Assembly: GCA_046296435.1 (NCBI GenBank)
Contig: JBKBLI010000009.1
Location: forward strand, 1-64,000
DNA length: 64,000 nt
Origin: M3007 sp046296435
GTDB lineage: Bacteria > Bacteroidota > Bacteroidia > Chitinophagales > Saprospiraceae
Direction of reading: 5' to 3'
The notes under the pieces were generated by a model. It worked only from the letters and a program-made list of their open reading frames with translations. It did not search any database and was not told the origin of the DNA. The stretch's first letter is position 1. Every line of letters starts with the position of its first letter. Shown here piece by piece: positions 42,398-51,197 of this stretch. The translations under genes and the position numbers were made by a program.

Positions 42398-43243
42398 CTA
42401 CTGTTTGACAGATTTGGCCGAACCCTGTAGGTTGATGATGGGCGATTCATCGGCTACATTGAGCATTGCGGGACCTGCTCCGCCTCCCGTAGTAATGATC
42501 GTCTTGGCGTTGGGGCTCATGGAAAGTTGCAGCCAAGCTTCAATGGCTTTATACTGAAGTACGGCGGGCGAAAGGCCCTCGTTGATTATAGCGTTGGCGT
42601 CGCTCACGCCTTGCGCCTGAATACGCTTGCGCTCGGCTTCCTGCTTCTCCTGCTGAAGGACAAACTCCATGCGTTGCGCCTGCTGCTCGGCCTCAAGCTT
42701 GTCTTCAATGGCTTTGGCAAGGCTGCGCGGAAGGATAATGCTCTTGAGCAGCACGGCTTCGATCTCGATTCCCTTGGGATCCAAAGTCTTCATCATCAAG
42801 TCGCGGATGGCCACCTCGATTTCGGCGCGATTGCCAGAGTGCATATCTTTTGCAAAATAGCGGGCCGTGACGTCGGATACCGCAGAGCGAAATACCGGTA
42901 GAATCACCGTATTTTCATAATCGGTACCGATTGTACGCAAAATATCGGGAACTGCTTTTTGGCGCAGCGCATAAAGAATGGATACATCCGAACGGATGGT
43001 CAGACCCTCGCGCGACGGAATATCGATGGTCACTTCGATATTCTCGGTCTGGGTTGAGACCTTCACTATGGTCGATGTAAAAGGATTGAAAAATTTCAAT
43101 CCGCTCAGATAAGGACGGTCGGCATACTTACCGAATGTACGCTTGACACCGGCTTCGCCTTGGCGCACTACCATACAACCGCTGCCCAGCGTGGCCCACA
43201 TGAAAGCAAACGAAGCGACAATTAAAAACCTGGATTTAATCAT
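42398..43243 (-). CDS. Prohibitin/SPFH-domain protein, lipoprotein-like N-terminus
   Basis: 281 residues. The N-terminus (FLIVASFAFMWATLGSGCMVV) resembles a lipoprotein signal with Cys about 23, unlike the simple anchor of classical prohibitins. The SPFH domain follows (RQGEAGVKRTFGKYADRPYL, EVTIDIPSREGLTIRSDVSI, LRTIGTDYENTVILPVFRSA), then a helical stretch KLEAEQQAQRMEFVLQQEKQ and a C-terminal block LQYKAIEAWLQLSMSPNAKT. Such proteins form large membrane assemblies that scaffold proteases or microdomains. No NfeD or FtsH partner is adjacent. About 190 bases upstream hold no clear promoter box. Confidence 0.85.
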   Translation of the reverse strand: MIKSRFLIVASFAFMWATLGSGCMVVRQGEAGVKRTFGKYADRPYLSGLKFFNPFTSTIVKVSTQTENIEVTIDIPSREGLTIRSDVSILYALRQKAVPDILRTIGTDYENTVILPVFRSAVSDVTARYFAKDMHSGNRAEIEVAIRDLMMKTLDPKGIEIEAVLLKSIILPRSLAKAIEDKLEAEQQAQRMEFVLQQEKQEAERKRIQAQGVSDANAIINEGLSPAVLQYKAIEAWLQLSMSPNAKTIITTGGGAGPAMLNVADESPIINLQGSAKSVKQ

Positions 43244-43437
43244 GGTTAAAACGTTTTAGCGTGGAAGTAATACTATCTTAACAGAGCGGCGACTTTTTTG
43301 TTCCAAAATCAATCCTTAATAAATTCCTAATACGCATTTTTTTTTCGCTTCGCACGGCAGATGCCAAAATTTCGGGCTGAAAAGCCATCAAAGGCCGTCA
43401 TTGCGGCGAACAAACCAAACGCTGCAAACGCTACGCT

Positions 43438-44652
43438 TCAGTCTTTGTAAGGATCAAAAACATCCGCCGGCGCCATGGCTACGCCTATGGGTTTGAGGCG
43501 ATGTACAATCTCGATGGTGTCGCCCTGCGCAGCCAATACAGCCTCCAGCGACTTGTAGCATTCAGGCGCTTCGTCGGCGGCGGCGCCTCTCAGGGCGACA
43601 CCTTTTTTTTTGATAGATTTTTTGACATTGACCCAATCCACTACGCCCTTGGACAGATATTCGACCTTGCCGCTTTTCCAGCGCTTCTGTCCGGCGGCTT
43701 TGTTGCGACTCATCACACGACCTGCTCCATGCACGGTGGAGTACAGCCCCTCGCGATTGGACGGGGTATCGACCCCGCGTACCACTACCGAGGCATCGGA
43801 CATGTTGGCCCCAATAAAACCATACTGCCCCGGAAATGCCGGCGTGGCGCCTTTGCGCACCACGTAATAGCGACGCCCAAAGTGCTCTTCTTCCCAAAGA
43901 AAATTATGATGATTGTGCACTTCGAACCGGGTCTGGGCGCCGAGTATTTCGAGGGTCTTAGATACGACTACGTCCCGACCGGCATAGGCGTATTCGCCTG
44001 CAAGCCGCATGGCCGCTAAGTAGTCCTGACCCAGAGCGCTATTGGCGTCGAACAAAATAGGCGGCGCATCCATGCCGCCCTCGGCGACCCGCTCCTCAAA
44101 ACCCTTGCCCTTGCTCAATGCAATGAATCCGCAGGTAGTTTTGTGCCCAAATCCGCGCGAACCGAAGTGAACGCCCACCCAAAGCCAGCCGGCCTCGTCC
44201 TCAAACAAATCCACAAAGTGATTGCCCGCGCCCACCGTGCCGAGTTGCTCCATAGCGAGTCGCATCATGTTGCGTTGAGGTTTGAACGCTGCCTTGGCAA
44301 TTTGGTCGAATACCGGGTGATCGATTGGCCGCGGATTGGGCCGCCCTATGCCGAAGCCAATCTGCTTGAAGATCTCATCCATCACTTTTGCGGTATCGAT
44401 ATCGGCGGCGAGTAGGTTGGTTTGCACGGCTTTGTTACCGCAGGCAATATCGAACCCAACCCCCGAAAGGCTAATCTTATCCCGATAGGCTACCACGCCG
44501 CCAATCGGATGTCCGTAACCAAAGTGTGCGTCGGCGGTGAGGACGGCGCGATCCTCCGGGCTGCTGAGGCAGCGGCCGATTTGACGCTTGGTCTGCTCGT
44601 CGATCAGCGCCTCGCCGTATATCTTGATTTGCGTGTCGATCTCAATAGACAT
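43438..44652 (-). CDS. rtcB: RtcB-family RNA-splicing ligase
   Basis: 3'-phosphate/5'-OH RNA ligase using GTP and Mn. 404 residues from the ATG at 44652, which gives MSIEIDTQIKIYGE; the frame is open 10 codons further. Metal and guanylate sites are visible: DRAVLTADAHFGYGHPIGG, GVGFDIACGNKAVQTN (Cys ligand), LGTVGAGNHFVDLFED, VGVHFGSRGFGHKT, EVHNHHNFLWEEEHF and the GMP-accepting histidine in STVHGAGRVMSRNKA. No rtcA, rtcR or archease gene is nearby. It may repair RNAs cut by ribotoxins or nucleases, which is family knowledge rather than something visible here. Confidence 0.95.
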   Translation of the reverse strand: MSIEIDTQIKIYGEALIDEQTKRQIGRCLSSPEDRAVLTADAHFGYGHPIGGVVAYRDKISLSGVGFDIACGNKAVQTNLLAADIDTAKVMDEIFKQIGFGIGRPNPRPIDHPVFDQIAKAAFKPQRNMMRLAMEQLGTVGAGNHFVDLFEDEAGWLWVGVHFGSRGFGHKTTCGFIALSKGKGFEERVAEGGMDAPPILFDANSALGQDYLAAMRLAGEYAYAGRDVVVSKTLEILGAQTRFEVHNHHNFLWEEEHFGRRYYVVRKGATPAFPGQYGFIGANMSDASVVVRGVDTPSNREGLYSTVHGAGRVMSRNKAAGQKRWKSGKVEYLSKGVVDWVNVKKSIKKKGVALRGAAADEAPECYKSLEAVLAAQGDTIEIVHRLKPIGVAMAPADVFDPYKD

Positions 44653-44801
44653 TTGCCCTACAAAACAACAAAGCGCAAGCAAGAGTTCCCGTCAGGCAGC
44701 CATATCGGGCGGTAATTTGCAGCGCGGCGGCGGCTCCCTTTTTGCCGCTCCTTTTTCCCCGCCTAAAAAAACGCGGCGCGGGCATGCCGAAAGCGGCCTC
44801 G

Positions 44802-46802
44802 TCAATAAGCCAGCACGCGCCGGATATCCGCTTCGAGGCGTTGTATCGGGAAAAAGTGTTGCTCCAACGGGATGGCAAAGGGCACGGGCGTATCGAGGCT
44901 AGCGCTGCGCGAAACCGGAGCGTCGAGGTATTCGAAAAGATGCTCGCCGATCCAGGCTGCGATTTCGCCGCCTAAGCCGCCAAAAAGGGTATCTTCATGC
45001 AGGACCAGCGCGCGGTTACAACGGCGGACTGAATCGGCGATGGCCTCGTAGTCGAGCGGAACCAGACTGCGCAGGTCCAGAATATCGGCGTCTATGCCCA
45101 ATTTTTCGGCGGCTTGCACGGCCCAACGCACGCCCAGCCCATAAGTGATGATACTGAGGGCTTCGCCGCGCCTTACCTGACGGGCCTTACCAATCGGCAG
45201 GCTGTAGTAGCCCTCCGGGGTGAGGCCGCTCTCGCTGCGATAGAGGGCCTTGTGCTCGAAAAACATGACGGGATTGGGGTCTTCGATGGCTGCGATGAGC
45301 AGCCCTTTGGCATCGGCGGGCGTACTGGGATACACGATCTTGAGGCCGGGGGTATGCGCGAACCAAGCCTCATTGGTCTGGGAATGAAAAGGCCCGGCGC
45401 CGGCGCCGCCGCCCGTCGGCATTCGGATGACCACATCGGCATTCTGGCCCCAGCGCCAGTGGAGTTTGGCCAGATTGTTAACGATCTGATTGAATCCGCA
45501 GGTCACAAAATCTGCAAATTGCATTTCGACCATGGCCTTGTAGCCTTTGAGGCTGAGACCCAAGGCAGCCCCGACAATGGCGCTCTCGCACAGCGGAGTG
45601 TTGCGTACGCGGGCCTTGCCAAATTCGTCCACAAATCCCTGGGTGATCTTGAACACGCCGCCGTATTCGGCGATGTCCTGCCCCATGAGCACCAGTCTGG
45701 GATGGCGACGCATGGATTCGCGCAAGCCCTCGCTGACGGCGTCGATGAAGCGCAATTCGCGCCCTTCGGGCGATGAAGGGGGTGTGGGCCTCGGGGCGGG
45801 GGCATAGACGTCGGCCAGTTCTTCGGCGGCGTCAGGCGCGGGGTCTGGCTCGGCAAACATGACCTCTACGGCCTGCTGAATTTCGCGTTTATAGGCCTCT
45901 CGGAACTGCCGGCTTGTTTGCTCGTCGAGCAGACCTTGAGATTGTAGCCACTGCTCGTAGTTGGCGATGGGGTCGCGCAGCGCCCAGGCGTCCATGAGTT
46001 CTTTGGGCACGTATTTGGTTCCGCTGGCTTCTTCGTGGCCGCGCATGCGAAAAGTGCGGCACTCGAGGAGTACCGGTTCAGGGTTTTGGCGCATGGCCTC
46101 GGCGAGACTGCGGATGGTGCGATATACTTCGAGGATATTGTTGCCGTCGATGCTCAGGCCCCGCATCCCATACCCTACGGCTCGGTCAATGAGGCTTTTG
46201 CAAGCGTACTGCTCGTCGGTGGTGGTGGAGAGGCCGTAGCCGTTGTTTTCGATCAGGAAGATGACCGGCAGTTTCCATACCGACGCCACATTGAGGGCCT
46301 CGTGGAACTCTCCCTGACTGGTAGCCCCCTCGCCGGTAAAGGCCAGCGACACGCGGCCTTCACCGCTGAGTTTGTGCGCCAGCGCTACGCCGGCGGCTAA
46401 ACTGAGTTGGGGGCCGAGGTGGGAGATCATGCCTACGATAGCGTGCTCAAGAGCGCCAAAATGAAACGAGCGGTCGCGCCCTTTGGTGTAGCCCAAGCGC
46501 TTGCCTTGCCATTGGCAGAAGAGGCGATCCAGCGGCATTTGTCGGGCGGTGAACACGCCCAGATTGCGGTGCATGGTGAAGATCATCTCATCCGGAAGCA
46601 GGGCGCAGGCGGCGCCCACCGATATGGCTTCCTGCCCTATGCCGGAGAACCACTTGCTGATGCGGCCCTGACGCAGGAGGTTGAGCATTTTCTCTTCGAT
46701 CAGGCGCGGCTTGACCAGCTCATGGTGTAACCTGAGCAGCGTCGTTTCGTCTAATCCCTGTGGGTCGAAAATCATGGTTTCGAGACCTGGCGTGGCATGC
46801 AT
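44802..46802 (-). CDS. 2-oxoacid dehydrogenase E1, alpha and beta subunits fused
   Basis: 666 residues; an ATG at 46775 is an alternative start. The alpha half contains KWFSGIGQEAISVGAACALL, FTGEGATSQGEFHEALN (thiamine pyrophosphate site, about residue 165) and FLIENNGYGLSTTTDEQYAC. A Pro/Ala-rich linker (about 325-345) joins the beta half: RLVLMGQDIAEYGGVFKITQ, RVRNTPLCESAIVGAALGLS, VVIRMPTGGGAGAGPFHSQT and LEQHFFPIQRLEADIRRVL. The fusion is common in Bacteroidota and most like branched-chain 2-oxoacid dehydrogenase. E2 and E3 genes are not adjacent, so pyruvate cannot be excluded as substrate. Confidence 0.88.
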   Translation of the reverse strand: MHATPGLETMIFDPQGLDETTLLRLHHELVKPRLIEEKMLNLLRQGRISKWFSGIGQEAISVGAACALLPDEMIFTMHRNLGVFTARQMPLDRLFCQWQGKRLGYTKGRDRSFHFGALEHAIVGMISHLGPQLSLAAGVALAHKLSGEGRVSLAFTGEGATSQGEFHEALNVASVWKLPVIFLIENNGYGLSTTTDEQYACKSLIDRAVGYGMRGLSIDGNNILEVYRTIRSLAEAMRQNPEPVLLECRTFRMRGHEEASGTKYVPKELMDAWALRDPIANYEQWLQSQGLLDEQTSRQFREAYKREIQQAVEVMFAEPDPAPDAAEELADVYAPAPRPTPPSSPEGRELRFIDAVSEGLRESMRRHPRLVLMGQDIAEYGGVFKITQGFVDEFGKARVRNTPLCESAIVGAALGLSLKGYKAMVEMQFADFVTCGFNQIVNNLAKLHWRWGQNADVVIRMPTGGGAGAGPFHSQTNEAWFAHTPGLKIVYPSTPADAKGLLIAAIEDPNPVMFFEHKALYRSESGLTPEGYYSLPIGKARQVRRGEALSIITYGLGVRWAVQAAEKLGIDADILDLRSLVPLDYEAIADSVRRCNRALVLHEDTLFGGLGGEIAAWIGEHLFEYLDAPVSRSASLDTPVPFAIPLEQHFFPIQRLEADIRRVLAY

Positions 46803-46960
46803 GAATAGCGACGTATTTTGTATGTTTTCGAAAAGCGGCGCAAAGGTCGAGCTATTCCGGCAATGTCGTGAGCATTTAGCAAGTCCGACCCGATTTTTTT
46901 TCGGAACTTTGCATCCGTTTTAGCCGGCCGGCAGTCGGCATTACCCAATACTGCTCCTGC

Positions 46961-48016
46961 ATGACAGCAATCAAACTCTCCCTGTACGCTTTGCCCATCC
47001 CTGTTGCCGCCGCTTGGCGCGACACATTCGCCGCAAGCCTGCTTGCAGGCGCGCTGCTGCTGTGCGCCGGACGCCTCTGCGCCCAACAGGAGCCGCTGCT
47101 CAGCCAATATGCGCTGAATACGCTGGCGCTCAATCCCGCCGTAGCGGGCAGCAAGGAAGTGGTATCGCTTCAATCGGCCTATCGCCGCCAATGGGTGGGG
47201 CTCGAGGGCGCCCCGAGCACGGCATGGCTCAACGCGCATACGCCCTTGGCCGACGACCGCATCGGCGTGGGTCTTACCTTGGCGATGGATCGGATCGGGC
47301 CGACGCGCATGTTTCACTTAGGCACTTCGTATGCTTATCGGATCCGGCTCAACGAGCGCGCGCGTCTGGCCGGCGGCATGCAGGTCAGCCTCGACAATTG
47401 GTATGGCCGCTGGTCGTCGCTGCTTGTTCAGCAGCAAGGCGACGGCGTTTTTGCGGAAGACCTCAACCGCTGGTTAGTCAACTTTGGAGCGGGTTTTTTG
47501 CTCCAGCACGAGCGTTATTTTGTGGGTCTCTCTTGCCCGAATCTGGCTGAGCCGCTGTATCGAACCAGCGAGTTGGCGGGCTTGGATATGCCCGCCCGTC
47601 AATATCGACACCTGTATTTGAGCGCCGGCATTGCGCTGCCGGTACAAGGCGAGGATCTGGTAGTTCGCCCGACTTTGTTGCTCCGCCGCGCCGGAGTCTT
47701 GAGCCGCGATCAAGCTTCCGGCCAATCGACAGCCTCGCCCCTGGGCGCAGAGTTGGGCTGCGCTTTGATTTTTGCCCGCTCACTTCAACTCGGCGCCGCT
47801 TATCGCGGCGGGGTGTGGGGCGCAGGGCGAGGGATAAATAGCAACGCGTTGAGCGCGCATGCCACTTTCTACTCACGCAACGGCTTACGCATGGGCCTCG
47901 CTTACGACATGCAGCTCAACCGGCTTCGCCAGGTAGCGGGAGGCTCGCTTGAGGTATCGCTTGGATATGAATTCGATACCGTGGTGCGACGGATAGCCAG
48001 CCCCCGATACTTTTAA
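46961..48016 (+). CDS. PorP/SprF family T9SS outer-membrane protein
   Basis: 351 residues. A long N-terminus with hydrophobic AASLLAGALLLCAGRLCAQ is cleaved near CAQQ, and the mature start QEPLLSQYALNTLALNPAVA matches PorP/SprF. The barrel continues with LQSAYRRQWVGLEGAPSTAW, GVGLTLAMDRIGPTRMFHLG and the C-terminal GGSLEVSLGYEFDTVVRR. It is followed after 28 bases by a PorE-like OmpA protein, the same order as many T9SS-associated pairs. No cargo with a type B domain is next to it. A GAACTTTG box (46904-46911) lies 49 bases upstream and is a weak match to the promoter consensus. Confidence 0.9.
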   Translation: MTAIKLSLYALPIPVAAAWRDTFAASLLAGALLLCAGRLCAQQEPLLSQYALNTLALNPAVAGSKEVVSLQSAYRRQWVGLEGAPSTAWLNAHTPLADDRIGVGLTLAMDRIGPTRMFHLGTSYAYRIRLNERARLAGGMQVSLDNWYGRWSSLLVQQQGDGVFAEDLNRWLVNFGAGFLLQHERYFVGLSCPNLAEPLYRTSELAGLDMPARQYRHLYLSAGIALPVQGEDLVVRPTLLLRRAGVLSRDQASGQSTASPLGAELGCALIFARSLQLGAAYRGGVWGAGRGINSNALSAHATFYSRNGLRMGLAYDMQLNRLRQVAGGSLEVSLGYEFDTVVRRIASPRYF

Positions 48017-48044
48017 TCCGTCTGACAATATCGCAGTTTTTGCC

Positions 48045-50423
48045 ATGAAGCAAAAAAGAATGAAAATGAGGCCATTGATCCTTGTAATGATATGGGGCAT
48101 ATTGCTCGTGCAGATGTGCGCGCCGCTGACCGCGCACGCGCAACTGGACCGCAGCGCCAGGGCCGCCGAAGCGATGCGGCAGTTGGACTACCCCGCCGCC
48201 GTCGAGTTGTACAAGCTGACGCTTCGCTACGACGCCAACAACGCCGAGGCTATCGCGAATATTGCCGAGTGCTACCGAAAGACCAACCAAACCAAAGAAG
48301 CGGAATATTGGTACGGAAAGGCGGTGCAACTGGCCAATCCTAAGCCCCTGCACTTCTTGTATTATGGCATCGCCTTACATCGCAATGGCAAATGCGCCGA
48401 GGCTGTCGCATGGTATGAGCGGTATGCGCGGGAGGCCCCCTCGGATAGCCGGACGCAGCGTTTGATTCAGGGCTGTGCCAAGCGAGAGGCCCTCCTAAAA
48501 AAGGGGAAGCGCATTTATCAAGTAGAAAAAACAAGCGTCAATTCTGATTACAACGAATATGCGCCGAGCCTCGGCGGAGAATCGCTGTTCTTCGCATCGG
48601 AGCGCCCAAAAGGCAAAATAACCAAGCGCGCCAACGCCTGGAACAACGCTCCCTTTGCCCAGATATATGCTGTCGGCGTTCAGGCGCGGGAGGGGCAGAC
48701 GCCGACGGTCGATCCGCAGGTCCGGCGCTGGGATTTGCCCGATCAAACACAACTCCACCAAGCCGGCGTCGTGTTCTCGGCAGACGGGAGTTGGGCGTTT
48801 CTAACGCGCAGCGACCAGAGCGGCCGCAGCGAGGACGGATTGGTCCGCCTCAAGATTTACGCCGCCCGACGCCTTGCAGACGGATCTTGGGGCGCCTTGG
48901 AGGAACTGCCCTTCAACAACGCCGCGTACAGCACGGCGCACCCTGCGCCCTCACCCGATGGCAAGCGTCTGTTCTTCAGCAGCAACCGACCGGGCGGCTA
49001 TGGCGGTATGGATTTGTACGTAGTCGAACAACGCGACGGCGTCTGGGGTATTCCATTCAATCTCGGTCCGGACGTCAACACCGAAGGCCATGAGATTTTT
49101 CCGTTTTTCAGTCATGGGGGCCGTTTGTATTTTGCGTCCGACGGGCACGAATGTCTGGGCGGCTTAGACATTTTGTACACCACCGCGCGCGGCGGCAGCG
49201 ACTGGAACGCGCCGCTCAATCCGGGCGCGCCGCTCAATTCGGAAGCCGACGACTTTGGGATTTGCTTTGAGCCAGAGGGGCGCTGGGGCTTCTTTGCCAG
49301 CAACCGCGAAAACGGCCTTATCGACAACATATACGCCTTCAGTTGTAACGCGATACCCGTAACCGTTCGGGTGGAGAGCGAGGGCGCGCCGCTGGCTGAT
49401 GCAGCCGTCACCCTCGACCTGAGCGGCGAGACTATCAACAGCGACGCGCAGGGCGCGGCGTTGTTTGATCTTTTCCCGGGCGATTGCGTCGTTTTTTGGG
49501 TAGAAAAAGAGGGTTACGAACCTATCCGCTTGCCCTATTGCGCGGCGGCGGATAGCGCCGCGCCAGTCGTGAAACTCACCCGAAAGTCCCGAATAACCGT
49601 CCAAGGTCTGGTCTTTGACATGACGGACGGTCTGCCGGCCCAGGGGGTGTCGGTCGCGCTGCTCAACGACTGCGGCCAGCCCCAAGTCACGCAGGTCAGC
49701 GCCGCCGACGGCCGATTCAGCTTCCCGCTGTCTCGAAACTGTTGTTACACGGTGCGCGCCGAAGCGCCCGGATACCTCGCCGCCGTTTCCGAAAAAATCT
49801 GCGCGCCGCGCGCCGACCTGGCCCGCACTTTCAAAGTGTGGCTCAATCTTCAGCCCTTTCGCGACGGTGAAGGTTTTTTGATCAAGCCACCCTCGCGCCC
49901 CAGCTATCGCTACAATCCTGAAAGCGAACGCTACGAACTGCCCGACGGGAAGCCTGCCAATGTAGAACTCGGGCAGGGGCTTAGTCTGCGCGACGGCATC
50001 CTGTACGACCAAGGGGAACCGGCCAATTTTCGTATGGACGCATGGGCAAAAGCCGACGACGGTCAAGGATTCGCCCTGGCGTTGTACTATGATCTGGACG
50101 CGGTCTATCCGAAAGAGGAGTCATATGGCGAATTGGAAAAACTACTACGTCTTTTGCTAAACAATCCGAAACTTGAGGTTGAAATCGCCTCTCACACCGA
50201 CGCCCGGGGTAGCGCGGCATACAACGCCGAATTGTCGCAACGACGGGCGGACTACATCGCCCAATGGCTAAGGAATAAGGGGGTCAGCGAAGCGCGTATC
50301 CGCGCTCAGGGATATGGCGATTCAAGACCTGCGCGTCCTTGCGGCCCTTCATCGATTCCTTGTACCGAGGAAATGAACCGGGCCAATCGCCGTACTGAAT
50401 TCAGGTTAATCGACCGGAATTGA
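48045..50423 (+). CDS. PorE-like OmpA protein: TPR, beta-propeller, CRD and OmpA domain
   Basis: 792 residues. A signal peptide (LILVMIWGILLVQMCAPLTA, cleaved near HAQ; no clear lipobox) is followed by TPR-like helices (ALHRNGKCAEAVAWYERYAR), PD40/propeller repeats (YAPSLGGESLFFASERP; HPAPSPDGKRLFFSSNRPGG; YGGMDLYVV), a carboxypeptidase-regulatory-like region (GLVFDMTDGLPAQGVSVALL) and an OmpA peptidoglycan-binding domain (VEIASHTDARGSAAYNAELS, then QRRADYIAQWL). This is the domain order of PorE, which tethers the T9SS ring to peptidoglycan in Porphyromonas. With the PorP/SprF gene 28 bases upstream, I infer a two-gene envelope module, either core PorE or a paralogue. Confidence 0.88.
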   Translation: MKQKRMKMRPLILVMIWGILLVQMCAPLTAHAQLDRSARAAEAMRQLDYPAAVELYKLTLRYDANNAEAIANIAECYRKTNQTKEAEYWYGKAVQLANPKPLHFLYYGIALHRNGKCAEAVAWYERYAREAPSDSRTQRLIQGCAKREALLKKGKRIYQVEKTSVNSDYNEYAPSLGGESLFFASERPKGKITKRANAWNNAPFAQIYAVGVQAREGQTPTVDPQVRRWDLPDQTQLHQAGVVFSADGSWAFLTRSDQSGRSEDGLVRLKIYAARRLADGSWGALEELPFNNAAYSTAHPAPSPDGKRLFFSSNRPGGYGGMDLYVVEQRDGVWGIPFNLGPDVNTEGHEIFPFFSHGGRLYFASDGHECLGGLDILYTTARGGSDWNAPLNPGAPLNSEADDFGICFEPEGRWGFFASNRENGLIDNIYAFSCNAIPVTVRVESEGAPLADAAVTLDLSGETINSDAQGAALFDLFPGDCVVFWVEKEGYEPIRLPYCAAADSAAPVVKLTRKSRITVQGLVFDMTDGLPAQGVSVALLNDCGQPQVTQVSAADGRFSFPLSRNCCYTVRAEAPGYLAAVSEKICAPRADLARTFKVWLNLQPFRDGEGFLIKPPSRPSYRYNPESERYELPDGKPANVELGQGLSLRDGILYDQGEPANFRMDAWAKADDGQGFALALYYDLDAVYPKEESYGELEKLLRLLLNNPKLEVEIASHTDARGSAAYNAELSQRRADYIAQWLRNKGVSEARIRAQGYGDSRPARPCGPSSIPCTEEMNRANRRTEFRLIDRN

Positions 50424-50708
50424 CGCTGCCGAGACTCCCCCCTTTTTTGGGGAGAAAACAACGCAAAACGCTGGATAAAAAAAATAGCCGTTAGCTAAGC
50501 GCGCGCTTTTTTGTCTAGGCCCGGTCATGCTCCCGCATTATTTGGCACGATTTTTTCAGTAGTATTTTGTGGAAAGGACAAACATTTGATTGGTTAATTG
50601 TTTTCATGGTTATGTTGTGGCCATCCCGTCGAAACGATTGGATGGCTTTTTTTGTTCGATGGGTTGCTGCCGGATATTTTTTACATGGCGTATGCCGCTA
50701 CAGCCGCA
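50424..50708. other. Intergenic region with hairpins and an sRNA candidate
   Basis: 285 bases between the PorE-like gene and the convergent DUF1573 gene. It holds a hairpin CTCCCC (50435-50440) / GGGGAG (50449-50454) just after the stop without a T-run, a 12-bp palindrome AAGCGCGCGCTT (50497-50508) followed by Ts, and the promoter-terminator pair described separately. Confidence 0.5.
50541..50653 (+). ncRNA. Candidate small RNA with its own terminator
   Basis: TTTG (50541-50544), about 18 bases and TATTTTG (50563-50569) form an imperfect promoter. About 50 bases later GCCATCC (50620-50626) pairs with GGATGGC (50640-50646), followed by seven Ts: a strong plus-strand terminator. It lies almost 200 bases beyond the nearest plus-strand gene, which already has a hairpin. 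The transcript would be about 80 bases. No plausible protein is encoded. It could instead be a late terminator of the operon. Confidence 0.35.
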
Positions 50709-51134
50709 TCATTGTTGGGCGCCAGACCTCGGGGTTATCTCGCCTTTGATGCGCAAGATTTCGGGGCGACGCTGTTGATCGAAAAAAACCCGAATACGCT
50801 TGTTGTAGGCTCCTTCGCGTTTGCCGTCATAACTCAGGACAATCTGCCCTTGGCCGCCGGGAGGTACGGGCGCTTCGGTCCAGTCGGGCGTAGCGCACGA
50901 GCAGTCGGCGCGCGCATTCTGGAGCAGCAGGGGGCGCTCGCCGAGATTTCGATAGCGAAAGGCGCGCTTGACGATTTGTCCCTGCGGCGTAAGCCCTGCG
51001 TCGTACTCGACGCCGTCGAGCCATTCGACCACAGAAACTTTATTTTTTGACGCAACGCTATGAGATTCTTGCGCCTGCGCGCCCGCCCAAGCGCAGTGTA
51101 GAGCCAAGAGCGCGCCAATGATTTTCTGTTTCAT
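50709..51134 (-). CDS. DUF1573 family periplasmic protein
   Basis: 141 residues. The signal peptide MKQKIIGALLALHCAWAGAQ is cleaved near AQAQ. One DUF1573 Ig-like domain follows, with KRAFRYRNLGERPLLLQNAR, the conserved cysteine pair in ADCSCATPDWT, and PVPPGGQGQIVLSYDGKREG ending YNKRIRVFF. The domain is very common in Bacteroidota secreted proteins; its function is unknown. It converges on the region of the sRNA candidate and diverges from the TonB receptor, with 63 bases between the starts. Confidence 0.88.
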   Translation of the reverse strand: MKQKIIGALLALHCAWAGAQAQESHSVASKNKVSVVEWLDGVEYDAGLTPQGQIVKRAFRYRNLGERPLLLQNARADCSCATPDWTEAPVPPGGQGQIVLSYDGKREGAYNKRIRVFFDQQRRPEILRIKGEITPRSGAQQ

Positions 51135-51197
51135 GGCGTAAAATTAAATCCGCCGTGCGTGATAAACGTTTTTTTTGCGTTAGTAAGCCCGACGGCT

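Noticed and set aside
50567..51050. Overlapping plus-strand frames between the PorE-like and DUF1573 genes
   Set aside because: They run antisense into the DUF1573 gene, lack motifs and cross a strong terminator.
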